Notes: a model not told the origin generated them from the letters alone. 64,000 nt of DNA from Dipetalonema caudispina (GCA_013365325.1 JABVXV010000271.1:15001-79000); one strand, 5' to 3'. Shown: positions 12,073-26,700, counted from the stretch's first letter. Numbers and translations: made by a program.

Positions 12073-15000
12073 TTATAAAATTTTGCATGTAAATACAAAA
12101 ATGAAAATTAACATAGATATTATTGATCCATTTATATTGCACCATTGCTGTAGCATAGCTGAACCGGATATTTGTTCCAAATTAACGGATGATGATTCAC
12201 GGATACATTGCTTCCATTTGTAGCCAGCTTTTGAATCATATAATGTCAAATTTTGTCGACCCGTAAAATAGTGACGTATATAAGGTGAATATAGTTCGAT
12301 GATGTCATATTGTGCATCAGCAATTTGTGCAACAAACATTTCATCACCACTAATTAGAAGATCAAAGATGCATGCATCAAAAAATGCATCCGTTACATTA
12401 GCACGATTGCATCGTTCTATAATTGTATAAATTTTTTATTTTGAATGAATGAAATTTTTATAATTTCAATGGTTATAGTGAAATTGAAAAGTTTTTAAAA
12501 ATCTATTTCAGTTGAATTTTACATAATGAATATGGGAAGGTATTTATAGAGGTAGTAATAGACAAGCTATTGCAATAATATGCAATATTTAAGGATACAA
12601 ATTATTAATTAGTGTTGTTTCAAGTATTTCAATTTTTAATCAATATATTTGTTAGAAATGAAATTTGATCAATAAATTTTGTGTTAAAATTTAAGCAATT
12701 CCTAATTAAAACATGATCACCATACATGAAAAATTTAACAAGAAGGATTTTTTTTTCTAAAATATTATAAAATCTTATTAAAATTTAATGAAAATTGAAA
12801 AATAAAAATTTCTCAATTTCTTACCAATTGCAATTTTTAAAGGTATTTTCATCCGAACCGCATGACATCTGGTAAATGAAATAGGATTTGCCAATGCTTC
12901 TTCAAGTTTCACCGTTTCACTACGACTACAACCCGATGTACAAATGTCGAATTCATTATCTGTTTGTTCCTACAACAATTAATTTCATCAAAATCATTTG
13001 AAAAAGAAAAAAGAAAAAACTTTCTTTCATCTTTTAATCTTTAAGATTTTCAAAAATTCAAATATTAAGGGGAAAGAAAATGAGACAAAATTTTTTAAGG
13101 AATAATATATTAAAAATTGACAAAAAATTATATTAATCAAATTTATTTGTACTATTTTGCTTTTGGTATGTTTTGCATAATTGTAATACTCACATAATAC
13201 AATCGTAAAAAATAAGTGTACAGAGATTAACAAAATTAAAAATTCTTTTAAACAATTTTAGACAAATAAATTAAACAAAAATTTTGTCTATTTTATTAGA
13301 AATTAAATTAATAAAATTGAAATATGACAATATACTCTCTCATAATTGTTATATATTTTTGAATGATGAATAAATTTATTTATTATTTGCTTTTTAAAAG
13401 TTATTATAAAATAATCTGTTTATTATTTACCCATAAAAATACAAAGAAGAAAATAAAAAGATTTATTTTCTATGATTTCAATATATATGAAATGATTGAT
13501 AGAAGAATTCAAAATTAAAATAAGAATAAATACAAGCATATGCATACATATAATCACATTATATATATATATATATATATATAGTAATACATAATATAAT
13601 TCATTACTGAAAAAAAAAAATAAATAAATAAATACCTGAACAATTCGTTCCGGTATCCTTAATGCAACCGATAAATATGCGCCATGTCGTCGGATATGAA
13701 TGGTTGTAGCTATATAACGTAATATAATTTCAATATGAGTTTGATTTAATGATTTAATTTCCACTACTTTTCGTCCTGAATTACCAACAAATATGCTACC
13801 ATCCGTAAATGACTTAGGTAAATGCTCATCTTCTGATCCTGCTTCATACTGTTTACGTGATGTACAACGTTCATTTTCTTTCACTATTACAGTAATCTGA
13901 AATGAAAAAAAAAAAAAAGGAAAAATTTAATTATTACAATAATTTATAATTATACCTCTTATTTGAATAGTTTTTTTTTTTTCATTGTTATTACAGTAAT
14001 CTTAGGAAAAAAAAAAGAAAAGTAAGAAACATACATTTAAATTTGATTATTTCAATATAAATTTTGATATATTATGTAATTGTAATTCCATATAAGCATT
14101 TCATATTTCTTATTAACAGTACATATATATTGCTAATTAATTAATACGTAAGTTTAGCAATTTTATATATCATTTCTTGTATAGTATATATAATAACGAA
14201 ATATAACAATATATTTGAGTACAGCAATAATTATTCCGTATTAATTTTATGTACTATTTATTATACTTAAGTTTCGACATACCATTCATTCAGTACTGAT
14301 AATATCTAAGTGTTGAAAAATATTTGCGTATAGTAATTTTATATGATATATTATTTTAAATAATTCTATAATTCGAATTTTTAAATACATTACTCCTTTT
14401 TTTAAAGGAAAAAAAAATAAGTTTATTTTTCACTATCATTGTTCATTTTAATTTTTGATTAAAGGCTGGTATTTTTTTTTTTTTTTAAATTGGTTTGAAA
14501 TTTGTGAATTTAAACAATATACTTTGGAAATAGCAGTGGTACCACTTCCAAGGAATGAATGAGTAATTTGTATCAGCAAATGTTTGTTATTTATCAATGG
14601 ATAAGCACCACTACGGATACATGTTTCAAAATGTCCATTTAGTGTGCGCAAATGTCGTGATCCAAAAAGAGCACAATAACGTTGCATTGCATGAGGAGCC
14701 GCATCAGTCGGAAATGCACATCTGAAATTTTAAATTTTGCGGAATTTCGTTCCAAGACATTTAATACGAAATATGTAAATGTAATAATCAAATAAATTTA
14801 TTGAGTTTCATATTGAAGCATTCGCTTCTTTTGTAGTTTAATTTTCGAACTGGCTGTTCCATTGAAATCAGCTATCAAAATTTATGAAAATTTGAAAAAT
14901 TTTAATCATTATTCAATTAAATTAAAATGATTTGATTATTAGATTTTGAAATATGAAAAAGGTAATTAAATCCACTTAAATTAATCATAAGAAATATGAA

Positions 15001-16934
15001 TCAATAAAATAATCGTAAGAAAAGAATTATATAATGCATCATGTTGCAATTATGCAAGATTTCTTCATTTCTTTCGCTTTAATATAAAATTCATTGCATT
15101 TTTTAATTTTCTAAAATTTAAAAAAGTAAGAAGTTAATTACTTACCCGATAGGTACATAATTACTGGGTTTCATCGTTTCGGGGAATGAATTACATGAAA
15201 ATTCACGACGTTGTCGATGAAGTAAAGTTTGTAATGTGTGATATTTGAGATTACCACGGCATGTACGATTTGTTTCACTTAAGCAGTAAATATAATCGGT
15301 TATTATCTATAATGAAAAAGAGCATAAACAAGTTAATAATTAAGTTAAAATATAAAAGAAATATAAAATAGAATATAAAAAGATTGGTAATATTTCTTTT
15401 TTTTCTTTCTCTTACTTTTTTTCATTTTAAAATTTTTTCCCTCTTTTTTTTTTTTTTTTTAATAAACAATTTTGATATTTCATTCTGGTATTTTGCAAGT
15501 GATTGATTAATTAACCTTATACTTAATCTTAAGCTTCTTTAATTTTTATCATATTTTAAGCTAAATGAAAGTATACTTATAAAAAACAATAAGCAATAAC
15601 GAATGGAAATGGCAATATTTTACTTTCATTGAATAATTCCAAAAAAAAAGATTAAAATCATTATTATGAAAATTGAAATTTATTTTCATTTTTCAATTAA
15701 TTTAATAATGTGGAAATTTTAAAGCATACAAATTTCGATTTGTACAAAATTTCATTTAATATAGAATACACCTAAAATGTGATAAAACTACCATTTGTCA
15801 CAGGAAAAATTTGAAGTTAAAGGTCAAAGGGAAAAGTAATGAAGGAAAAAGGCACAATTTTCTTTAAACTTTTTTTCAATTCCCAAAGAATTTAACTTTC
15901 ACCTTATAAACTTTCTTCCAACTTGCTGAACTTCTAATTTATAAGTTTTCAATTTCGTCCTCTTTTTAGGAGAAAGAAGCATGTGAGTTGACAGCAATAG
16001 TTCATTTCAAGGTCAGATAGGTTGAAGTCTTAATCAAGACCAGCGTAGATAATGTGAATTTTTAAAAAAGAACATTAATGAGTGAAATTGCTTAGTTTAA
16101 ATATGTGTTAAGAACTTGAAATTATTTTTAAATATTGTTCAAATCGAAATTTGATATAACGGAAATTGCTTAGTCGCTGAAATATCTTTGGGAATAATTA
16201 TTGCTAAATGATGATGATGATGATAATGACAGTGATAATTAATTAATCAAACACTTTCATTATATATATATGATTAATCAGAAACTGTTAACTAATTAAA
16301 TGATTTCATTACCTGACAATATGGTGCATTCATACCGATAAAAATGCCACCTCCATCCAATCGTTTTGAATAAATATCAGCACAATAATCAACCATACAA
16401 CCGTTTCCTATAATTCTTTGAAATGATCAATCGGAAATTATTAACCAATTATTTTATTGATTACAAATATTTCTGATCGATTACTATCATCATCATCACT
16501 ATCACTAATCTTGATCGATCAGATCACTTTATTTATTCTAAATTATCACTTCGACCATTCCAGATCATTTATTTCAAATCATTATAAGGCATTTATTTTA
16601 ATAATACTAAAATTTCTAATTTAGTGTCTTTCGAACTGCCCATGTTGGGCAAATTTTTATAACTGTGGGTAAATCATGGTAAACTGGGAAATGTAAATTA
16701 AAGAAGTATAAAGACAATTACAGTATCAATCAAATATTTCATTCATTTACAGAGTTTAATAGGGAAATCTAATTATAACTTCATGAAGATAATACTACTT
16801 ACATATATTTTGTAATTTGAAATTTTAGAATTTTGATAGAAAAATAAAAGTTAAAAAAAGATACCGTAATGAAATATAGCAATTTGTAGGATAGCTAATG
16901 TAATAAATAGTAATTTGTGGAAATCAGTGTTCAT
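12073..16934 (-). CDS. drag-1: Repulsive guidance molecule (RGM/DRAG-1), GPI-anchored BMP co-receptor
   Basis: Exons are 16934-16865, 16407-16313, 15306-15146, 14721-14523, 13896-13636, 12969-12825 and 12416-12073. All are GT-AG and join to 424 codons plus stop. RGM proteins bind BMP ligands and neogenin at the cell surface; C. elegans DRAG-1 promotes Sma/Mab BMP-like signalling. Residues 1-22 form a signal peptide (LLFITLAILQIAIF). An N-terminal Cys-rich domain follows (GCMVDYCADIY; CLSETNRTCRGNLKYHTL). The partial von Willebrand type D domain spans about residues 124-310 (YCALFGSRHLRTLNGHFETC; LRYIATTIHIRRHGAYLSVA). A C-terminal Cys region (FFDACIFDLLISGD) ends in a hydrophobic GPI-type tail (SIISMLIFIFVF). 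The FGDPH self-cleavage site of vertebrate RGMs reads FGSRH at residues 128-132. A possible trans-splice acceptor (ATGTCAG) lies 34 nt upstream of the ATG, with a tiny ATG-ATG-TGA uORF between them. Confidence 0.95.
13560..13583. repeat. (AT)n microsatellite
   Basis: About 12 AT repeats in intron 5 of the RGM gene, close to the 3' end of exon 5. Confidence 0.85.
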
Positions 16935-19140
16935 GTCACATCATTGCAGCAGATGAATTCAGCTTCACTGACATAAAGCCAAAAAAATAGTTCAGGATGA
17001 AATTAAAATTTGAATTCGTTTACGTTCTCCAATTAAAAATCCTTTCAAGTTGATAAAAATTTTCATATGAAATGATTTCGTTATTTTTTTTTTCGTCTGT
17101 TTGTTTGTTTCTTTTTGCAAACTGTATGTAAATTATTTTCAATTATATATGTTTGGGAGCAATCTGAAAATGAAAAATACATTTTGATTAATTTAACGGA
17201 ACAAAAGAAACACACGAAGTTAATTGTTAAATGAACATTATTTTTATGCAAATGCTATTTTCAATATTTCAAAAATCATCTGAAAATCTTTAATGAATAA
17301 TAAATAATATAAATAAATATAAAAATAATAGATATAAATGTCTCCAATGTATGAAAAACATAGGAAAATTTGAATCCTTCTATAAGGTAATATAAGTTTC
17401 AAAAAAGCTTATCAGAACCTAGCGGATAATTTAAAAAGGAGTAAATAAGAAAGCATACAAATTTCAATCGTTCTAAAAGAATTGATAAAGATTATTAAGG
17501 TAATTTTTTTAACGAAATATTAATGAACGGATGAGTTGAAAAGTGAAATGTATACCATAGGAGATACATACGATCTGCCAAAATTATTTTTCGAAATTAC
17601 AGTTTTAATGTATTACCATTGTTCAAGAATTTTCGTCAGTTATCCAGCATAAAGGATTGTACCATTAATTATTATTAACTTAATTTAAATCCAAAATTAT
17701 AATATCAGGAAAATTGGAAGAAAAGGAGATTGATGAAATATAATTGCGATTTTCTCATATTTCTCCGTTTCTCCTAATGCTAACAGTTATTGTGAAATTT
17801 ATAACATCCGATTATCATGATACGGAAAGATCGAGCGAAAATTAACATTATATTCTTAAGCATATTTCAATAATGATAAAAATGGGTCATTCGAAAAAAA
17901 AAAAAATTGCCAATATTCCTAAATTTTTAATTTTAATATAACATTTAAATAAATTTCAGCTGTCTTTATGATGTATAAAGTAGAACAAACTTGTTATGCG
18001 ATAATATTTATTAAATTATTTGTTCAATTCAAAAAGTTCTTCAAGCAAGAATAGAATTTTAAAATAAATCAAAATAAAAGACTAAATAGAAGGGAAAATT
18101 TTTATTTACATGTATTTTAATTAACATATTCTGCATATTCTTTTAATTATAAAAAATGATAATGTATTATTGCATGGGATGAATAGAAATGATTGCAAAT
18201 GATAAGCTGAAATTTTTTCGAATGAAATAGAAAAAATTAACATTAACGATTCATTAAAATATTAATAGAAAAAGGAATGAATTGAAAAAAACGAATGAAT
18301 ATTTTTAATAAGTATTTATTGACTTTAATAACTTTCTCAAATTACTAACCAGCTGGTAAATTTTAATCTTTAACAAAAATGATAACAAATGTTAATAATA
18401 ATGATAATTAATAGTAATAATATTAATAATGGCAATAGTAATAGTGATGATAATAATAAATAAAAGAAATAATAATAATGATCGTAATGACAATACGAAT
18501 GATGATAATGAACGATGATAATAGAAATAATGATAGTAAAAGAATTCGGAATTCAGGATTACCCTTTCCGGAAATTCATATTCAATCGGAAAATAGAATT
18601 GGTATTAACGATTAAAAAAAAAAAAAAAAAAAAAATGGCAAAAAGATGCATGTACAAACAAGTATATGTTCGCAATTGAATGCAACAAAAAGAGCAAACA
18701 TTCGATTTATTTCATCGAGAAATTCTCGATTAATTAATCAATTAATTAATTAAATTAGAAATTGCTGATAGTTTGATGTGAAAAAGAGATAAACTTATAG
18801 CTGTATATACATACCTTCTTTTTTTTTCTTTTAAATTGTAATAATGATTGGAGTTTTTTTTTTTTTTTTTTTTTTTCTTTCTTGATGAATTTATATCAAT
18901 TTTCTGTGAAAGAATAAATGAATATGAATAAAATGAATGGAAATGGAAATATAATCGGCCTTTATCAAAAGTGAAAAAAAAAATTTCATTTTTTTATTTC
19001 TTAAAAAGAAATGAAAGATGATGAAAATGATGATCTGAAAATTATTATCAATTATGCTATAAATTCTTACTAAACTGAATATTATTTATCAAATAATATT
19101 AATAAAAAAAAAAAAAGAAAAGAAAAAAATTAGGTTATAA

Positions 19141-19202
19141 TCGTTATCATTATTATTATTATTATCATTATTATTATTATTATCATTATTATCATTATTA
19201 TC
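19141..19202. repeat. (ATT)n microsatellite with ATC interruptions
   Basis: A run of TTA/ATC trinucleotides. It explains the Met/Ile-rich frame on the opposite strand. Confidence 0.9.
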
Positions 19203-19449
19203 AGTAGCAATAGTAATTGAGTAATAGTAACACAAAGAGTAACAGTAACAGCAATAACAGCACCGAAATTGATAAAATGAATCAGAAAACAGAAAATTGT
19301 TGAGTTTAATGATAAATGATACATCATCATTCCTTCTTTTGTGAACTAGTAATGATATAAGAGAAAAAGGGAGGGGGGGGGGAGAAGGAGGAGAGAAAAA
19401 AAAAAAACGAAGAAAAGATGAAGACGAAATTATCTTTGTTTCAAATATT

Positions 19450-19480
<31 letters not shown>

Positions 19481-19622
19481 AACCTCTATAACAAAATTCT
19501 TTCTTTTGTAAGAAAATTTTAAAATGAAATAAAAAATTTTATTTTTCTTGTAAATATTTTTGATCGGAAAAAAAAAAAAAAAAAAAAAAAAATTAAATAA
19601 AAAAATAAAAAAATAAAAAGAA

Positions 19623-19660
<38 letters not shown>

Positions 19661-22600
19661 AGGAAACCAAAAATGGTATGTGAAAAATTTTTGTTACACT
19701 AATTTGAATTGATGATTACTGAAAATAAAAATCATTAATAACGACGAATTATATCATCAATTTTTACCTTGATCCATACATAAAAATTTGGGTAACTGAG
19801 TATACTTTTTCATCCATTCATTTATCCATGCATATATATATATATATATATGAAATTTAAATTTTAATTATAAATTAGTTATATCAATTCTATATGAAGG
19901 AATTGATAAATTGTATTCGTTTACAACGTTTTTAATTCTGTGATATTATCAATCAACTATAATAAAAATTATTGATTTTTTTTTTTTTTTTGTTTTTTTC
20001 TATTTTATTTTCATGTCAAAGCGAAGAAAAAAAAAAGGCAATAATTTTCAAACTTTTTTAGAAAGAGACTAAAGAGTTAATTTCGGTAATTGTCATTTCT
20101 ATTTTTTCTTTTTTTTTTGTTAGTCAATTAATTGTTAGAAATAATTTCAAAATATCACTTTCCCATGTTTGCTATATCCTAGAATGACAAAACAAATAAA
20201 TAGGATCAGAAATGCTTGTATAGTGATAATTTTTAACACTTTGTGATAAGATGATATAGGCGGAAAATGCTTAGTAATTTATGCAAACATATAAATTCTG
20301 ATATACATAATTGGAAGTTTTTCTCCTAATGATAGAAATGTTAGCTAGTTGGTTTTAAATGTATGATCGATGTAAAAATGAATTTATCAATCATTGCTAT
20401 CAAATCATTAATATCAGTTAATCATTATAATGAAGAAGCATTACATATATTCTGATGCATTTAAACAATGAATTCCTGTACTAATATTTTTTCCATTTGT
20501 TTGAAAATAGAAAATAATTTGAATTCCAAACTATGAATTTGCATTCTTTTTGAAATTCAACTCTAAATTACAAAGTTTTTTTTTATCTTTTCTTTTATTT
20601 TTTTGACTTGAAATTAAAACGATTCTATTTCTATTACTTAATTTTGAATCTAACTAAAAGTATTCGAAAGAAAATTTTCCAACCACTCAGTTAGAATATT
20701 TAACTATTTGGTTGATTAATTGATCAATCAATGATTTCCTTTTTCACATTTTTATTGAATACTCTATTAGATTAAATATTTCAATAAAAGCAGTAAAACA
20801 TATATCAAATAAATTTTTTAAAAATATTTCTACTTTTATATGCCCTTTCAAAATTAATAAAACAAAAAGTTTAGTTTATAAAATTATGGAGAATAATTTG
20901 AGATAAATTTTTGCAATTTTAAACAATAAAATTAAATTTAAAAAAAAAAAGAACAAGAATTCCATGTATTTGTCAAATAATATAATCGATCTTAAATTTG
21001 CAAAATAAAATCTATGGAAGAAATGAATGTTAATGAAATTGGATGCAATCGGAAGAAGTTATAACTATTTTTCCTTCAATGATTATTTCTTTTCTTATAA
21101 TTGAGTTTAGCAAAAAGAAGGAAAGAAAAAAAAAGAAAAGATAAATAAAAATAAAATTAAAAAGAGAGGAAACTTTTACCTTGAAATTTATACTATCATA
21201 TAATGAAATATAAAATGAATGCATTTGTGTCGTGAAAACTTATTTAAATTGTTAAAAATTTTTAATCAACAATTTTCTTTTATTTATTTATTTTTTTTTT
21301 AAATGTATTCAATATCTTTTTGTGTTTCCCTTTCTTTTTTTTTTCCTTTTTCTTCCACTATTTTCAGTTTTTCTTTGAATTAAAATTTTAATTTTGATAA
21401 TATTTTGACGGAAAATATAATACTAAAAAATAAAAAAAATATTGAAGAAACTGTAAGAATTATATAATGTATACCTCATTAAATTTAATAGTTAATTTTA
21501 TTCGTAATTTAATAATCAACAAATAATTTAATGCATGTTAAAACTGTTACTTTTTATTCTAGAGAGGAGAAAAACAAATGAAAATTTTTGAAAAAAAAAA
21601 ACAAAAAATTTTAATATGATGTTGAAAATTTCAATTCAATAATATCATAATATTTTGATGAAAAGTTGCTCATCCTTTCAACATTTTAAAAACATTTTGA
21701 TGGAATATTTTCGGAAAATACTTTCTAAATGTTTTTATTTGATAAATGAGAGGAAAAAAAAAAAAAAAAAGAAAACACATTTAGCGTAAAAATTCTTCCT
21801 AACATGAAGAAATTTTAAATTACATCATATCTTATCTATTTGTCTTTTTATTCCATTTAATATTAGAAAGGAAGAAAAAGAAAAGAAGCAAACTGAAACA
21901 AAATGATAACTTTGAAATCTTTTATTCGTTGCTATTTCTGTAATAAAGAATAAAACGAGTGGGAGAAAAAAAAAAAAAAAATCAAATCCGATTGAAATAT
22001 ATTATCAAATTTTAATTTGAATAGTTTAACGGATAGCATGCACAAAATGTAAAATTGACAGAAGAAAAAAAAAAAAAGAAAGAAGAAGAAGGAAAGGAAA
22101 ATTTTGAAAATTTTTTTTTTTTTTTTAAAATTTTTACCAATATTATAATTGATTTCAAATTGTTTCCTCAAAAATTATTCACAAAACGTATGTTAATTAC
22201 TGTTACAATGGCTTATGTTCGTTTAATCGTATACTTTCAACTTTTAAATAAAATTTTCAGAATACTAAAATTCGTACAGTATGATTATTTGATAAATTAT
22301 ACTTGAGAGAAATGAATGATAAACATTTCTAGATGAATTATACACAACTGTATTACCATAAGAAAACAGATAGAGTTAAATAATTATAGAAGTTAATAAA
22401 TGATATCATCGAATTACTTAATTAAATTGTAACTTGCAACATCAAATAATCCATTAATTAGATTATTAATTAACTGTGCTGTAAATCGAACTTTTGTTGT
22501 AATTCTTTCGAGAACAAATATTATTGGCTAAATAGCTAAAATTTGATTAAAAACGAAAAGGTGAAGCGAAAAGATTGAGAAAGGAAGTGGAAAAAAATGA

Positions 22601-24484
22601 TGAGAGAGAAAAAAAAAAAAAACGAGAGAAAATAATATTAAACTTCAAAAGGCAAAGAATTTTATAGTCTGGGAAAGTAAGCGAAATCTAAATTAACGAT
22701 AAGTTTTATGATATTTGGTAATTTGAAAAGAATGAAATGGGAGAGGGAAAAAAGAAAAAAAAGGAAAGAAAGGATATGATAATATTCGTGGAGGGATTGT
22801 AATTTAAGCTCTTAATTTATCAATTCATTTATTATAATGATTGTGGAAAATCTCAAAATGTTCTTCCGTCTTAATTTTTTCTAAAAACAAAAAAAAAAAA
22901 AAATTTTCTTTTTTTTTTTTTCAGCATTTATCAAAAATAGCATTATATATATATATATGTATATTGAAAATATTCATTAATTAACGGAGCTTATAAATAT
23001 AATTACAACAAAAATAATAATTAATTTAAATAGGCAAAATTCTTGCATTAAACCTTGCAAAAAAAAAAAAAAAAAAAATTAACGAATCAAATGATAGGAA
23101 TAAATAATTAGTGCTTAAATGCATAACTGCAATAATAATTTTTTAATTTAAATTGACAAAATTTTGTATTAAATTTGAAAAGAGATAGAAAAGTATGCTG
23201 AAAATTTGTTTCCTAGCATGTTTAGGATTAAAAAAGGTGAAAAAAAAAATAAAATTTGAAAAATTTAGCTATGGTAATGAAAATCGTTTTTATGAATAAC
23301 CTGTTTAAGTGATGATTTTAATGATTATTTTATATGAAGCACTCAAATTTGTGCAACTGAACTGAAGTAATTCATACGGATAGGATAATGGTAAAATTTC
23401 AAAGTTTGAAATCATCAAAATGTTTACTTTATGGTAAAGAGAAAAATGTCCACCTAAATTTCGATTATATTTTGAAAATCATTAAAATTACAACTTGAAT
23501 GTGTTGCCAGAAATTCCAAAAAAAAAAAAAAAAAAAAAATATCTAAAAAAGAAAAATTTGAATATTTTTGAAAATTAGAATTGGAAAGAAAATGATCAAA
23601 CGTGTCATTTATTAATTTACAAATTTCGTAATTTTTGCTCCTTTTTTTTTCAAAATTTTTTTTCGCACAAGTAAAATAATAACAAGAAAAATTGAGAACT
23701 CAATTTTCTTATGCTTCCAACAATTTTTCTTTCGTCTCTGCCATTTAAAAACGGACAGTTGGTGAATGTTTAAGTACATTCATTTCAAATTTAGGGAAAA
23801 AATATAATCCACCATTAAAAAAAAGGAAATTTTAAAACGCTAATCAACAAATTCGAAAAATGCTTTCTCAAAATTTCATTTCTTTCTTCATTTTTTTTTT
23901 CTCTTTTTTTTTTTTTTTTGCGAATAATAAACAAGAATGAATAGAAAATAGTGATTGGAAAATGATACAAATTATTGGCATGCTTAAAATAATAATTAAT
24001 TAAAAAATGAACTTGGGAAGTGGAAGAAGAATTGCACATAGTGTGGAATCATAATGATTTGCCTAATTTATTGATTGAATTTTATGAAAAATTTTCCGAA
24101 ATGAAAACTTTTATGCTAATATTAATTTACATCATTTTGCTATTGGATAGTTTCAAAGGAATTGAATTGAAACTTTTCATTTACTATTTCAAATTTTAAC
24201 TTTCGCGTTATATTCTATTTTCAATAAATTTAAAAATTTCTTTTTTTGTTTCCTGGTCTCTTATCAAATCATAAAAAAAAAAAAAAAAAAAGAAAAAATG
24301 AGCAAGATACTAATTAAGATACCGATCGTTTATTAGATAAATAAATTGTTATTTACCGAAAAATGGAATAACTTTGTTAACAGTTACTTATTAATGAATG
24401 ATTATAAGTACATCACCTGAAATATTTTCTTCTAACCTATACTGGATTGATCTAATATTCTTTTGTCTAACTTACATCAGGCTG

Positions 24485-24541
24485 CCGGAATATTCCATTA
24501 TCCAGGCTACTACTACCGGAATATTCCATTATCCAAGCTAC
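24485..24541. repeat. Two tandem 31-bp units carrying heat-shock-element-like palindromes
   Basis: CCGGAATATTCCATTATCCA followed by (G/A)GCTAC occurs twice, with starts 31 bases apart (24485 and 24516). Each contains the palindrome GGAATATTCC, which matches the nGAAnnTTCn core bound by heat-shock factor. A third partial word (ATATTCCAT) follows at about 24543. Confidence 0.75.
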
Positions 24542-25436
24542 ATATTCCATCGGACTATTGCAATATTCTATCTTCTAATGAATTTTTTGAAATATTTGTT
24601 TCCTAAATTTGGAATTTTTTGTTTTTGTTGATATTAATTTCAAAAATCATAGCAATTTACAATGAAAAATTTGAGAGGAAAGCAAAAGAAAAAAAAAAAA
24701 ACGAATGCTATGTAATAGAATTACTAATAGATTTGCAAATCGTTATCAGAAAATCATTTTATGACTTCGTTAAGCGCATCTTAAGAACAAAGTTCAAATG
24801 CCAATTCTTCGTAAAACAGCAACAGATTTCATATGACAGATTGGTTGTTTGAATTTTTGCAAACGGAACAAAAATATTATTCGCTTTTTTTCTGATTTGA
24901 TAATACAATTTGTTAATTTAAAAATTTGATATTTCGAAATTGTGATATGAAAATTTTTTGAAAATCATATTATGCCAATTTTAAGTGAAGTCTGTAAATT
25001 GTGGCAATAATGTTATCAATGAACTGCTTGAAATTAATTTTTCGCATACTATTTCAAAATTTCACCAGAAATTTTTGCGTATGAATGAATATAAATTGTA
25101 AATCATCGAGTTCAAAGGTCAGGAAGAGAAAACTTCGCAGAACTGGTGAGGTATTTATAAGCATTTCAATTGATAGAATCAGGAAATTTTATTTCTCCTT
25201 TCTGATTGATCTTTTTTTTTTCTTTTTTTTTGTTGCCTCTATATTATCAGCTTTCTTATAACTGTTTGATTTTTTAAATAAATCATGAAATTTTTGATTC
25301 AAATTTTTTCAAAAATTTATAAACCATAATATAGGGTAAATGAATTAGGTGTGAAATTTGTAAAGTTCTACCAGAAGTATAAGATGAGGTAAAGTAAACT
25401 GATAACTATGTTAATAGCATTTTTGATGATGAGGAG

Positions 25437-25602
25437 AAATTATTAAGTGATAATACAGCGACAGTGATAATGATGATATTTGTGATGATAATGATTGCGA
25501 TTATGGTGATAAACATGGTGGTGACGGTGATGATAACGATGATGATTATGATGACAAGCAAGTAGAAGGGGTGATGATAATGATAACGATGCTATAGTTG
25601 TA
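25437..25602. repeat. Degenerate GAT/RAT trinucleotide repeat
   Basis: Imperfect GATGAT/GATAAT units spread over about 165 bases, similar in style to the arrays at 6240-6420 and 39270-39365. Confidence 0.8.
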
Positions 25603-26309
25603 TAACAGCGATGTTGCACTAATGAAAATTCTTATCAATTTTTAGACCAGAATTTGAAGAATTTCAGAATTTCTGTTCATTTTTCTAGCTAGCAAAACAG
25701 ATATTCGCATTTATCAGATCTATAAATGATAACAGTGTGAAAATGGATGATGAAATCGAAAATGTAAATGTAAATTTGAAATTAAATTCTATCAGTGTAT
25801 GAAATTTAGCATTACATAATAATTTGTTTCTACCATCGGAATACAAAAGGAAAAATAGTAACAAAGGAATAGAATAAACTAACTTAGAAATTTGCATTGT
25901 AATTTTGATTTGGTAGAATATTTAAAAAAAAAAAAAAAAAAAAGATAAAAATTAAATCATGTAATAATAGTAATAATAATAAAAGGAAAATGAAATCATC
26001 CAATTATTATAAAAATAATTATACTTAATATAAATTAATCTTTTAAAGTAACTCATTACAATTGATTTTTTATTATTATTTAATAGTAAATTCCATTAAT
26101 TTATTCTTTTAATTTCTAAATTATTTTATATCATTTCAAGTTTTTAACCATTCTATTCATTCAAAATTAATTAGATTAATTTAGAGGCATGCGAAAAAAA
26201 AAAAAAATGGGTAAACGACAAAATTATAAATGAAATAAAAATTGGAAATTGATTAGTGAGGAACGGATGTGATAAATCAAAAATGCTTCCTCTCTTCACT
26301 AATTACATA

Positions 26310-26341
26310 ACTACTACTACTACTACTACTACTACTAGTAC

Positions 26342-26379
<38 letters not shown>
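26310..26379. repeat. (ACT)n-(AGT)n perfect palindrome
   Basis: ACT repeats switch to AGT repeats at ACTAGT|ACTAGT (centre 26339/26340). This gives 30-base arms that are exactly self-complementary, and the right array runs about 10 bases further. Confidence 0.95.
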
Positions 26380-26399
26380 TTATCAAACATCAACAACAA

Positions 26400-26542
26400 A
26401 AAAAAAAAAAAAAAAAAAAACTTTTGCTACAAATCAATCACTTTAGTCTGTCTTTGAAAGCTATGAATGAAAGAAAGAAAGAAAGAAAGAAAGATGGAAT
26501 GAAGGAAAGAAAATGGAAAAAAATTTTTTGTTTCTTTTCTTG

Positions 26543-26578
<36 letters not shown>

Positions 26579-26700
26579 TTATTTACAAAAATTTGAAACA
26601 AAAACAGAAAGGAAAGAAAATATAGAAAAAATAGAAATAAAGGAAAGAAAAGAAATGAAGAGAGATGGAAAAAGAGAAAAAAAAAAAACAAAAAGATTTG
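26400..26700. repeat. Polypurine block with (GAAA)n and long A/T runs
   Basis: A-runs, about six GAAA units near 26467-26494, a T-run of more than 20 near 26547 and further purine-rich sequence. The 165-aa frame across it is a by-product of composition. Confidence 0.8.
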
